Shown piece after piece: positions 16,968 through 24,429 of a stretch of 60,056 nt of DNA. Source of the DNA: Candidatus Aenigmatarchaeota archaeon. GTDB lineage: Archaea; Aenigmatarchaeota; Aenigmatarchaeia; QMZS01. The position numbers and the translations under genes are program-made. The notes beneath the pieces were generated by a model. That model was not told the DNA's origin and ran no database searches. It was given only the letters and a program-made list of their open reading frames with translations. Every line of letters begins with the position of its first letter. Position 1 is the first letter of the stretch. The stretch lies in the NCBI GenBank assembly GCA_016932615.1, contig JAFGCN010000025.1, positions 1 through 60,056 on the forward strand. The letters are read 5' to 3'.

Positions 16968-17175
16968 AAGAAAATTTTTGAAAGGAGCTTGCGCCATTTC
17001 CGCAGAAATGAGTGCCCAAATCTTCTGCGAAGCTTCCAGCTTGAACCTCACTTTCTGAAATTGAAGTTTATGGGCGGGGTGAGACCTGTGTTCTTCGCTG
17101 TCGCTCGAACAAGGCCTAAAACTGCTTTGTAGTTTCAGGTTTGAGAGGTTATTCCAAAACACAATTTAAAAATTA
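16968..17175. other. Intergenic stretch between flavoprotein gene and tRNA-Ala
   Basis: About 200 bases without a convincing gene. The minus-strand ORF across it has poor, low-complexity composition and runs into the flavoprotein gene antisense. A weak stem (aaact...agttt near 17115-17135) is visible, but nothing matches a known RNA. Confidence 0.4.
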
Positions 17176-17355
17176 TGGACGAGGTGGGATTTGAAGTCGT
17201 GGAAGCCTTTCATCCTAGCCAAAATTCAAAGTAGAATCCTGCGAAGCAGGAAACTGCTTTCTTTTGGTCCTGGAGCTTTTCTTTTGCAAAGAAAAGCTTC
17301 ACCCACGGCCTCCCCCATGCCAAGGGGGTATTCTACCGGGCTGAACTACTCGCCC
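17176..17355 (-). tRNA. tRNA-Ala(GGC) with a 106-nt intron between positions 53 and 54
   Basis: Read on the minus strand, exon 1 (17355-17302, 54 nt) holds acceptor strand GGGCGAG, a D arm (GTTC...GAAT) and the anticodon arm CCCCC-TTGGCAT-GGGGG with anticodon GGC. It ends with AGGCC and the T-stem strand GTGGG. Exon 2 (17195-17176) gives the T loop TTCAAAT, CCCAC, CTCGTCC and discriminator A. The acceptor stem has the G3:U70 pair that marks alanine tRNA. The intron is 17301-17196. CGTG of exon 1 pairs with CACG at the intron end, with 3-nt bulges GG/T and AC/T at the splice sites and an inner GAAGC:GCTTC helix. That is a bulge-helix-bulge in the T arm, not at the usual 37/38 site. CCA is not encoded. 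Mature length is 74 nt. Confidence 0.9.
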
Positions 17356-17402
17356 ATAACATAGATAAAATAAAGCTAATATGTGAGTTATTTTTAGCCC
17401 AA

Positions 17403-18461
17403 TTATCCTTTTTCGGTGTGCTCCTCTTTGTGTGGCAGGTGGTTTAAATCCCCCTCGCTTTCCGGCTCTTTAAGGTACTCCTGGCGGTACATCCTGAACA
17501 TCAAAAGGATGTATGAAAGAAGCAGCGGCCCGATTACGACGCCCATGAGACCGAATACCGGAATTCCAGCAAGGACGCCTATAAGGGAAACCACTGGGTG
17601 GATATTGCCCATCTGCTGCTGAAGAGGCGGCCTGATTACGCTGTCGGAAATGGTCATTACGATTCCAACTATAAAGAATACCCCCGCCACCAGGTAATCT
17701 CCCTGAAGGGCTTTTATTATCAAAACCGGAAGCCATATCAGGTGGGGACCAAGAAGGGGAAGGAATGAGAATATCGCCCCCAAAAATCCCCAGAAGAGGG
17801 CGCCTGGAAGACCGAAGTACCAGAAACAAAGCCAGATTAGGGCGCCCTGGAAGATTGCAATTATTCCTGAGACTACAATGGTTGTGTTGGTCACTTTTTC
17901 AAATTCCACTATCAGCTCGTTTGTGTGGCGCTTGTTGAATGGGCTTAATGAATAAAATTTTCTTCTGAAGCTGTCTTCTGAAGTAAGAAGGTAATAGAGA
18001 AGGAAATACATCAGGGTGATGTTTATTACTATGTTTGCCATACTGTTTGCGGTCTTGAAGATTATTCCGCCCAGGGCCGACTTTATATTTTTGACTTCCT
18101 GGCGAAGGTTGTCCTCAATTTCAAGGTCTGGGGCCAGGGTATCTATGGTTGTAATGGCTTCCCCAACAAAACCGCTGTTTGAGAGAACCTGATTTATCTG
18201 GGAATATGCGGTGCTGACCAAAAAAATGGAGGGAAGCAGCACTACGGCAAGCGAAAGGATTATGACAATTATCCCGGCAATCACCTGGGGCAAACGATGC
18301 TTTCCGCTGATCCGCCTGTAGACCGGGCGAAATATAACATACATTATAAGCGCGCCAAAAACGCCGGCCATATAAGGAAGCATGGCATAGATAAGGATGC
18401 CAATAAGGGAGACGATAAGTACTGAAGCAAGAGTTCGCTTGAGGCGAATTTCTTCATCCAT
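17403..18461 (-). CDS. AI-2E family transporter-like permease
   Basis: This 352-residue membrane protein has the AI-2E/PerM (UPF0118) layout: an N-terminal pair of helices, a long helical loop, and four to five C-terminal helices. Conserved features include LPLLGPHLIWLP and the ending VFGLMGVVIGPLLLSYILLM. Family members have been linked to autoinducer-2 export or sodium/proton antiport, and the substrate here is unknown. The C-terminal tail is acidic and His/Lys-rich. It is divergent from the next gene, with a TATA-like tataatttagg in between. Confidence 0.88.
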   Translation of the reverse strand: MDEEIRLKRTLASVLIVSLIGILIYAMLPYMAGVFGALIMYVIFRPVYRRISGKHRLPQVIAGIIVIILSLAVVLLPSIFLVSTAYSQINQVLSNSGFVGEAITTIDTLAPDLEIEDNLRQEVKNIKSALGGIIFKTANSMANIVINITLMYFLLYYLLTSEDSFRRKFYSLSPFNKRHTNELIVEFEKVTNTTIVVSGIIAIFQGALIWLCFWYFGLPGALFWGFLGAIFSFLPLLGPHLIWLPVLIIKALQGDYLVAGVFFIVGIVMTISDSVIRPPLQQQMGNIHPVVSLIGVLAGIPVFGLMGVVIGPLLLSYILLMFRMYRQEYLKEPESEGDLNHLPHKEEHTEKG

Positions 18462-18489
18462 AATGAGTATAATTTAGGTTACTTAAAGT

Positions 18490-18978
18490 ATGGTTTCCTG
18501 CTATGAAAGGATTGATTTTGATGCCGAAAAGGCCCGGCTTGGGCTTGGTTCCATAGTGCCAGACTGGCATCTTAAGGGCTTGACCCCTATTGGAGGTGAA
18601 TGGATTATCCTTTCAGATACCCTCGCCCTCAGAGAGTTTATGCCTCCGGAACAGTCGCAGTTGTGGGGGGTTTCGTACTATGGCGTTATATTGGACGGAC
18701 CTACTGAATCGCATTTTGACATTGGCGGCCAAACTGATTATGTCCATGTTAAAAATGGCCTTGGGAGGATAAAAATGTCTCCTCTTGAAGACCCGTGGAA
18801 CCTCCAAACCCTGTGGCTCTACCCCGGAAAAGCACTAAAACTGCCTGAAGATACGATCAGAACGTACAGGCCTTACCAAAATTCACTGGTGCTGGAGATA
18901 CTTACCTGCCCCGCATTCGAAGCGGATAGGGAGGTAGGGCTATCTTACTTTCCAAGAGGGCTAAATGCTTCTTTTTAA
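18490..18978 (+). CDS. Uncharacterised protein, weakly cupin-like
   Basis: This 162-residue protein is not clearly assigned. Its central and C-terminal part (TDYVHVKNGLGRIKMS, then LWLYPGKALKLPEDTI and SLVLEILTCPAFEADR) has the strand/turn rhythm of a small cupin (beta barrel with PG turns), but the usual metal-binding histidines are not conserved. It lies 21 nt upstream of the rpl3 start, which has its own TATA-like box. No signal peptide or membrane helix is seen. Confidence 0.45.
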   Translation: MVSCYERIDFDAEKARLGLGSIVPDWHLKGLTPIGGEWIILSDTLALREFMPPEQSQLWGVSYYGVILDGPTESHFDIGGQTDYVHVKNGLGRIKMSPLEDPWNLQTLWLYPGKALKLPEDTIRTYRPYQNSLVLEILTCPAFEADREVGLSYFPRGLNASF

Positions 18979-18999
18979 AGTTAAGTGCGAGTTAATAAA

Positions 19000-19932
19000 A
19001 TGGGAGCACCACATGGACCGAGGAGGGGTTCGACGCAATTTTGGCCAAGAGTAAGAGCCAGAAGGATTTACCCCCGAATTTCAACCTGGTCCGGGTCCGG
19101 CCTTCAGGGCTTTGCCGCCTACAAGGTAGGAATGGTGCAGTATTCGGCCAATGAAACCCGAAAGAACGTAAATTATGGAAAAGACATCGTAAAGCCGGCA
19201 ACGGTTCTTGAGATACCACCGGTTTACCCAATTGCAATTACATTCTACCGAAAAGGCGTCAGGGGCAAGCGAAAGGTAGGCACCCTTTTTGATGTCAAAG
19301 CCCTTCCAAAGGAGCTTAAAAAGGACCTTAAGAGGCAATTTAGCTACAAGAAGGAAGATGGCGGGAAAGTGCCCGAATCTTATGATGAAATCCGGCTACA
19401 GGTCTCGATGTTTCCAAGGAAAATTGGGCTCAAGAAAACTCCGGAAATATTTGAGGTTGGAACAGATTTTGATTTGGAAAAAGCAAAAGCAGCGCTTGGT
19501 AAGGAGCTTAAGATTGGCGAGGCCTTTGCGGAAGGCGACTTTATAAATGTTACTGCAATAACTACCGGAAAGGGGACTGCCGGCCCTGTTAAGAGGTTTG
19601 GGGTAAAGAGAAGAAACCACCACTCCAAGAAGGGCCGAAGGAGGATTGGTACTATGGGTCCGACAACACCCAGGAAGGTTCTGAGAACGGTTCCCCGGGC
19701 AGGACAGCTTGGATTTGGAAAGAGGACCGAGATAAACAAGCTTATTTTGAAAATTTCAGATAAGCCCGAGGAAGTCAATCCCATGGCGGGCTTTACCGGT
19801 TATGGGATTGTAAAGGGCAGCTACCTTCTGGTAGACGGCTCAGTTCCAGGGCACAAGAACCGGCTGGTGGTGCTTAGAAAGCAGGCAAAGCCAAACAAGG
19901 CGCCACTTGCAGTTGCCGAGATTTTGAAGTAA
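19000..19932 (+). CDS. rpl3: Large-subunit ribosomal protein L3 (uL3)
   Basis: This 310-residue archaeal L3 has the N-terminal PRRGSTQFWPRVRA, the signature region KGTAGPVKRFGVKRRNHHSK and RRIGTMGPTTPRKVLRTVPRAG-like sequence, and the extended C terminus (PGHKNRLVVLRKQAKP). ATG 19000 is preferred over the in-frame GTG-type start five codons earlier. TATA-like tttttaaag at 18972-18980 lies 20-28 nt upstream. L3 normally opens the large archaeal L3-L4-L23-L2 cluster. Here it is solitary, followed by a surface-protein gene on the other strand. Confidence 0.96.
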   Translation: MGAPHGPRRGSTQFWPRVRARRIYPRISTWSGSGLQGFAAYKVGMVQYSANETRKNVNYGKDIVKPATVLEIPPVYPIAITFYRKGVRGKRKVGTLFDVKALPKELKKDLKRQFSYKKEDGGKVPESYDEIRLQVSMFPRKIGLKKTPEIFEVGTDFDLEKAKAALGKELKIGEAFAEGDFINVTAITTGKGTAGPVKRFGVKRRNHHSKKGRRRIGTMGPTTPRKVLRTVPRAGQLGFGKRTEINKLILKISDKPEEVNPMAGFTGYGIVKGSYLLVDGSVPGHKNRLVVLRKQAKPNKAPLAVAEILK

Positions 19933-20001
19933 TTTTATTCCTTCAGATATCCTAAGTCTGCTATAACAAGCATTTAGATAAAAACTCCAAAATTAGTAAA
20001 A

Positions 20002-20820
20002 TCAGATTTCGTTTTCCCCAACTTCTTCGGCAGGCGCCGCTTCCAGGCATCTCCAGTTGACTTCTGCGTTCAGCGTAAACTCATCAATCACGCAGGCGGG
20101 GTTGCAGCCCTCAAATGGCTCGTATGGCTCAAGGTCAATCCACCAGCTGTGTGTGAATTCATCATAAGTCACCTCGCCAGTCAATATTCCATTCATGGAG
20201 CAGATTGTGTTTTTGGCAGCTTCTATTGCTTCTTCAGGCGTCTGGACCTGGCTTACAGGTGTTTCAGCAACACTCTCAGTAATTGGGGTTTCTTCCGGAA
20301 GCGCAAGGTTTGAGCGAACGCAGTAGCCAAGCGCTTCCTGAATCTCCTCTGGCCTTACGCATGTGTAACCGTCGGGGCAGGTAAATCCGGCAATTCCGCC
20401 GCACTCGCAGAGGGCTTCACAGGCAAGCGCACATTCTATATCTTCCCTTCCCTGAGTTTCAAGTAGGCACCTGCTTCCGCACTCATTCCAGTTTCCGCCC
20501 CACACCTCGCAGGTTTCTTGGTTTAGGTAAGGGTCTTCAATTGGCGGGGGAGCAGGCATCGTGCCTTCAACGAATATTCTTCCATCGGGCGTCCGGCACT
20601 CTCTCTGTGGAAAGCTTTCAAGCAGGGTGTATCCTGCAGCAACACATTCATCGAAATTGTTTATGGCTGAAAGCTCGCCGTTGGATATCGATTTTGGCTC
20701 CTTAAGATAGCCAAAGGCCATCGTTACGGCGAGTATTCCTATCAAAGCCACCATCGCAATTCCAAATGAGTTGGCCAGGTCGATCTTTGGTTTCGCAGAA
20801 AATCTCTTTTTTGGCTTCAT
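20002..20820 (-). CDS. Cysteine-rich membrane-anchored surface protein, paralog of 14370-15536
   Basis: This 272-residue protein has a basic N terminus (MKPKKRFSAKPK) followed by one hydrophobic helix at about 20-41, giving an anchor instead of a lipobox. The outer part repeats modules of the paralog: FDECVAAGYTLLESFPQREC, WNECGSRC, ECGGIAGFTCPDGYTC, and a C-terminal EPYEPFEGCNPACV unit. Several stretches of more than 35 bases are identical or nearly so between the two genes, which suggests duplication with continued conversion. It lacks the paralog's YGCLTPAGYSW module. Function unknown; probably exposed at the cell surface. Confidence 0.68.
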   Translation of the reverse strand: MKPKKRFSAKPKIDLANSFGIAMVALIGILAVTMAFGYLKEPKSISNGELSAINNFDECVAAGYTLLESFPQRECRTPDGRIFVEGTMPAPPPIEDPYLNQETCEVWGGNWNECGSRCLLETQGREDIECALACEALCECGGIAGFTCPDGYTCVRPEEIQEALGYCVRSNLALPEETPITESVAETPVSQVQTPEEAIEAAKNTICSMNGILTGEVTYDEFTHSWWIDLEPYEPFEGCNPACVIDEFTLNAEVNWRCLEAAPAEEVGENEI

Positions 20821-20899
20821 AATATATAGTCGGGTATAAAAAAGAAGGTGGTGATTATAACCCAGAATCCCATTGAATTAAAATTCTGGGTCGAAGTGT

Positions 20900-21462
20900 T
20901 TAGCGTACTTCAGGGTACAGTTTATGTATTCCGCCAAGGGGCAGATGTAGCATAATTCTCGAGGCATTATTTCCTGCCCGACTTTGTGCTTTTGGAATTT
21001 TTTCTTTGTGTTTTTTGAGAAAATCTGCTGCAGTTTCTATTTCCAGCCCCCTCCTGATTTTTGGGCTCTTGCTACCACGCAATGGAGTCATAATTCCAAC
21101 CGTTGCATGTATTCCATTGCCATCCAAGTATCTTGCTGCAGAAATGGCATCTCGGATGGCGCTGCATTCTGTTCTCAATATTGTCGGTAGAATACTCTTA
21201 CCTCTCTTGTTGAGTCCTATGGCAGCATATTCCGAGATATTTATACAGGCCTGTTCGTAGTCCGCTACGATTCCAGTAAGGCAGATATATCTTTACTCTC
21301 GAGCAGGCTACGGGGCGTGAAAAAAGGCGGGCGGCTGCCAAGGACAGGTTGCGTGAAGGTATATATCCTTGCCTCTGCCTTAGTTACTTCATTATCTTGG
21401 CAATAGCTCACAAAATCCTCTTTGCCGTGGGGCACACCGGTTATATGGTATCTCAGTGACAT
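20900..21462 (-). pseudogene. Uncharacterised gene split by a frameshift
   Basis: ATG 21462 opens a frame (MSLRYHITGVPHGKEDF) that stops at TAG 21265-21267. The overlapping -1 frame is open from 21292 down to 20900 and reads as protein-like sequence (TGIVADYEQACINISEYA, ILRTECSAIRDAISAARYL). Its first ATG/TTG would lie far inside at 21178. Joining the frames near SKDI/YICLTG gives one protein of about 185 residues. This indicates a single-base indel, either real decay or an assembly error. No family is recognised. Its neighbours are the Cys-rich surface protein downstream and a gene-free stretch upstream. Confidence 0.5.
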
Positions 21463-21498
21463 AATGATACCTCTCAAGCAATTATTGCACCAATCCAC

Positions 21499-21870
21499 CC
21501 TTTTACGGCAAATGTCTGGTTTCCGACCACTTTGGCCCCTTGCAGCAACTACCCCGACCCCTTCTCATCTATTTCCTTTACCCCCGCAGTCTCACTCACT
21601 CCAAGTAACATTCCAATGTGTGAAAACCCAACTCTCACATTTTGTGTGTCTTCGTATTTTTCAAAAATATATGTCTTGAGCAATATGTTTTATGGTAAAT
21701 ATCCTAAAAAAAGTATTTCTTAGTTTATGTTGTTTCTTAGATATTTATAGAAAACATCCTATCGATTACACCCGGATTTGGCTCAGCTATAAACTCTCAC
21801 ATGTCTTACACTCGTATGATATTTATATTCTTGCAAACTATAAATATTTATATATATACCATATCATATT
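21499..21870. other. Gene-free stretch, AT-rich toward its right end
   Basis: No convincing coding frame. The left part (about 21510-21650) is pyrimidine-rich on the plus strand. The right part is AT-rich and ends in a run of overlapping TATA-like elements (aaatatttatatatatacc) that is the promoter of the winged-helix gene at 21871. The octamer ctctcaca occurs twice, and once more in inverted form near 23012. Nothing matches a known structured RNA by eye. Confidence 0.4.
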
Positions 21871-22209
21871 ATGTGGAGCGAAAAAGAAGATACGGCACTA
21901 GCATTGTTCCTTAGAGAGAAGCCAGCAAAATTGATGCTTTCTCTTAAGGCAGCAGACAAGAAGCCAAAGTATGTAAACAGGATTTCAAAGGAGATTGACT
22001 GCACTTATTCGCACATTATCCGGCTTTTGGATAAGCTTCAGGAGCTTGACCTGGTTAAGTTCACTAAGGTCAAAAGGGTAAAGTATGTAGAGCTTACAGA
22101 GACAGGAAAGGACCTTGCTTTGGACCTCGAAAGCGTGGTCAGGCGCCTTTCAAAGATTCAGGAGCACGCGCCTGAAAGGGCACCAAAAACACCTGCAAAG
22201 GCCGAGTAG
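21871..22209 (+). CDS. Winged helix-turn-helix transcriptional regulator, MarR/PadR-like
   Basis: This 112-residue protein is one winged-helix domain. A recognition region NRISKEIDCTYSHIIRLLDKL is followed by LDLVKFTKVKRVKYVELTETG (beta wing) and a C-terminal helix. The Lys/Pro/Ala-rich tail is disordered. Its size and form fit small archaeal MarR/ArsR-type regulators. TATA-like elements directly precede the ATG, so it is likely leaderless. The next gene on the same strand is another winged-helix regulator, 280 nt away. Confidence 0.78.
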   Translation: MWSEKEDTALALFLREKPAKLMLSLKAADKKPKYVNRISKEIDCTYSHIIRLLDKLQELDLVKFTKVKRVKYVELTETGKDLALDLESVVRRLSKIQEHAPERAPKTPAKAE

Positions 22210-22491
22210 AAGCCACCATCCAACCGATTTTCTTAGCAAAGTTTCAGACTTTGGGCGGTCAGCATTTGACTTTCGAGAAATTCTTGAGTTTTTTGAATTT
22301 ATCATTAAAGCCACTTTAAACCGCATATTGTCCATTATTAACCGACAAAATACCTCCCCCTTGCTATTTTGGACTCTTGTTCGTCCATAATCCCCCTTAT
22401 TTACTAGGGATATATAAACGTCTGCTAATTGCCGACAGAATTCATTCAAAAAACAGGGCTATATATATGTATTGTCGGCATATAGTAAATT
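22210..22491. other. Intergenic region between the two regulator genes
   Basis: No gene in 282 bases. It holds the promoter and the palindromic element of the regulator at 22492, plus one extra copy of the half-site core ccgaca at 22342-22347. The rest is unremarkable AT-rich sequence. Confidence 0.5.
22430..22480 (+). promoter_or_regulatory. Inverted repeat TGCCGACA/TGTCGGCA flanking a TATA box
   Basis: TGCCGACA at 22430-22437 and its exact reverse complement TGTCGGCA at 22473-22480 flank the TATA-like ctatatatatg at 22459-22469. The ATG of the winged-helix gene is at 22492, 23-33 nt after the TATA element, so the transcript would be leaderless. A repressor on the right arm would sit between TATA and the start site. 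A third core, ccgaca, lies at 22342-22347. Arm spacing (about 35 nt) is wide for one dimer, so two dimers or looping is possible. Autoregulation by the downstream protein is inference. Confidence 0.6.
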
Positions 22492-22836
22492 ATGGAAGTC
22501 ACGCCTTACCACAGCGAGAAAATCAACCTTGGGGAATTCAGCATATCTGATTTTGTTTCGGTTATCTTTCCGGGATCCCAGGCGAAGATGCGGGAGGCCG
22601 CCCAGATAATCCTGAGAGAGCTTCTTGAGGAGCAAAAGACCATCAGTGAGATTGTCGAGAAAAACAATCTTCCCCGGGGAACGGCCTACGATGCGGCAAA
22701 TAAGCTCCAGCGGCTTGGTATTCTGGACAAGGAAGGAAAGTACGCGCCCATGAGAATTTCCTCTAAGTTTTCCCTGTCTTTAGAGCGTCTGGCGGTATGG
22801 TATCGGGCACAATTTAGTGTCAAAAAAAGGGGTTAA
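22492..22836 (+). CDS. Winged helix-turn-helix regulator
   Basis: This 114-residue protein contains a helix-turn-helix at about 40-75 (QKTISEIVEKNNLPRGTAYD, then AANKLQRLGIL), followed by a short wing (DKEGKYAPMRIS) and a basic tail ending KKRG. The N terminus (FSISDFVSVIFPGS) is probably a dimerisation or packing element. The promoter carries a palindrome that could be its own operator. The target genes are not evident. The following 430 bases hold no gene. Confidence 0.75.
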   Translation: MEVTPYHSEKINLGEFSISDFVSVIFPGSQAKMREAAQIILRELLEEQKTISEIVEKNNLPRGTAYDAANKLQRLGILDKEGKYAPMRISSKFSLSLERLAVWYRAQFSVKKRG

Positions 22837-23267
22837 AACAGCGTTATAATTGTGTGTGGGTTTATAGTTGTTTTTTGTAACATTGTTCACATAATATCTT
22901 ATCAAAAATATATCCAAACAGACACTATAAATAATGTATATTCTTAAGATATATGTATTCTAGTACAGTTGAATAATTTTTGTCATGATGCCACACCCCA
23001 ATATTTTGTGAGTGTGAGAGGACATGGTTTTTGGAATTGTGTGGATTGTGTGTGCTGGCAGGGCAACAGTGATAAATGCCGGTTAATTTTGGCTCAATGT
23101 GGGCTTTTAAAGGGTTTTTGGTGCTAAAAGCATTTAAGCAAGAGTGAGAAAAGAGGCATATTCGGAAGTGGAAGTAATCTGTTGTTAGCAAAAAAGGAAA
23201 GAATCTGGAAAGGAGCCCTAAATTGTGAGACTTCTTCAAGGAAAAGCAACACTTCCTAAGAGGTCAG
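22837..23267. other. Gene-free stretch of 431 bases
   Basis: An AT-rich left part (to about 22985) contains several TATA-like elements (aatatatcc, gatatatgt). It is followed by a G-rich plus-strand stretch from about 22985 to 23230 (gtgagtgtgagaggacatgg, gctggcagggcaacagtg, gtgggcttttaaaggg). The minus-strand ORF of 104 codons here has a non-protein-like composition. The step from AT-rich promoter-like to G-rich sequence would fit an unrecognised non-coding RNA on the plus strand, but no signature of tRNA, SRP RNA or RNase P RNA is visible. Confidence 0.35.
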
Positions 23268-24374
23268 CTATTTTGAGAAGGCAACTCTTTCTGTAATGAA
23301 AGCGACAGAGAGAATCATGAAGCTCGCTATGACTGAAATTACCAGCCGCATCAGGTTTCCCTGAGCGGTAATGTAGGCAAAGGCATTTTCAAACATGATA
23401 TATGTCGAGAAAGCCAGGGCGTAATAGGTCAGGTACTTGAAGATTTTTCTGTCTCTTCCTCCGACTATAAGGAGTTTTGCAGTTAGGAACGAAAGAACTG
23501 AGAATAAATAATATTCCAGCCCGGCATCAACAAATGCAACAGAAGACTTCAGTAAATCTGTCCCCGGAAGGAGGTTATTGTAGGTGTTATACCCCTGAAA
23601 GACGCCCACCATGAGAAAAACCGCCGCAAGAGAGTAGAGGAAGAATGATAGCCGACCCTGGGCTAAGGTTGCCTTGAGTTCCCTTACGAAACCCTCCATC
23701 ATGTCCTCAAGCTGGAAGCCCTTGATTATGAGGTAAACCCCTGTCAGGCCAACTGTAAACCTCCAGGCGATGCTTCCGTAAATGGCGTAAGTGACCAGAA
23801 CCAGCGCAGGCAAACCAAGCAGGACTCTCTTGTTGCGAGGTTCAGCAAGCAGTTCCTTGAAAAAAGTAAGCATTACGTAATAATCGCTCTCGAGCTTTAC
23901 GCTTTGCCGGACGATTATACGCTTGACTGAAAGTATTGGCACTCTAGACTGGACAAGCGGCATTATGAACTCATCTTCAGCTCCGTCAGAAACGAATACA
24001 ACTTTCGACGGCTTGCAGTTCATTATCACTTCCTCGAGCTGCTCGCCCAACACCATGTCTGAGGTGGTCCCCACGCGCCGGTCTCCGGTAATTGTTGCAA
24101 TAACAACCTTGTGGCCCTGACGGTGCAGCTCATCATACTCTTTTACCGCCCCGAATATGCAGTTGGCATCACTTTCCCCGGGATCTGCAACGGCCAGCTT
24201 TTTCGCTGCTTCAAGGTTTTCCTCTTTGCCGATAACTGGACCGCTGATTCCTGTTTTCTCTCCCAGGTCATTGTCCCGGTCAATATTAAGCACGAGTATT
24301 CCTCCTTCAGAGCATCTTGGATAGCTTTCAGATTTTTTAGCCGTTCCTCTAGACAGATTGGTTTTTTTATTCAT
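23268..24374 (-). CDS. DUF373 family membrane protein
   Basis: This protein of about 368 residues belongs to the archaeal DUF373 family. A soluble N-terminal part begins with GILVLNIDRDNDLGEKTGI and contains GDRRVGTTSDMVLGEQLEE and KVVFVSDGAEDEF. After it come about eight membrane helices from LLGLPALVLVTYAIYG onward. The family is found almost only in archaea and has no known function. ATG 24374 is favoured over 24380 because the TATA-like caatatatatcaa lies about 20-26 nt upstream. It is on the same strand as, and 49 nt beyond, the giant surface protein gene. Confidence 0.9.
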   Translation of the reverse strand: MNKKTNLSRGTAKKSESYPRCSEGGILVLNIDRDNDLGEKTGISGPVIGKEENLEAAKKLAVADPGESDANCIFGAVKEYDELHRQGHKVVIATITGDRRVGTTSDMVLGEQLEEVIMNCKPSKVVFVSDGAEDEFIMPLVQSRVPILSVKRIIVRQSVKLESDYYVMLTFFKELLAEPRNKRVLLGLPALVLVTYAIYGSIAWRFTVGLTGVYLIIKGFQLEDMMEGFVRELKATLAQGRLSFFLYSLAAVFLMVGVFQGYNTYNNLLPGTDLLKSSVAFVDAGLEYYLFSVLSFLTAKLLIVGGRDRKIFKYLTYYALAFSTYIMFENAFAYITAQGNLMRLVISVIASFMILSVAFITERVAFSK

Positions 24375-24429
24375 AACCATATTTGTATTGATATATATTG
24401 GCCGACTGGATTTTTTGCCTTTGATTTGC

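Noticed and set aside
16866-17162. 98-codon minus-strand ORF between the flavoprotein and the tRNA
   Set aside because: About a third overlaps the flavoprotein gene antisense, and the composition is not protein-like.
17196-17301. tRNA intron considered as a small mobile element or as evidence of a split tRNA
   Set aside because: Both halves are in order on one strand with a good bulge-helix-bulge, so an ordinary spliced intron is the simplest reading; no open frame inside.
22925-23239. 104-codon minus-strand ORF
   Set aside because: His/Asn/Phe-rich sequence with no promoter near its start and no domain; more like noncoding sequence.
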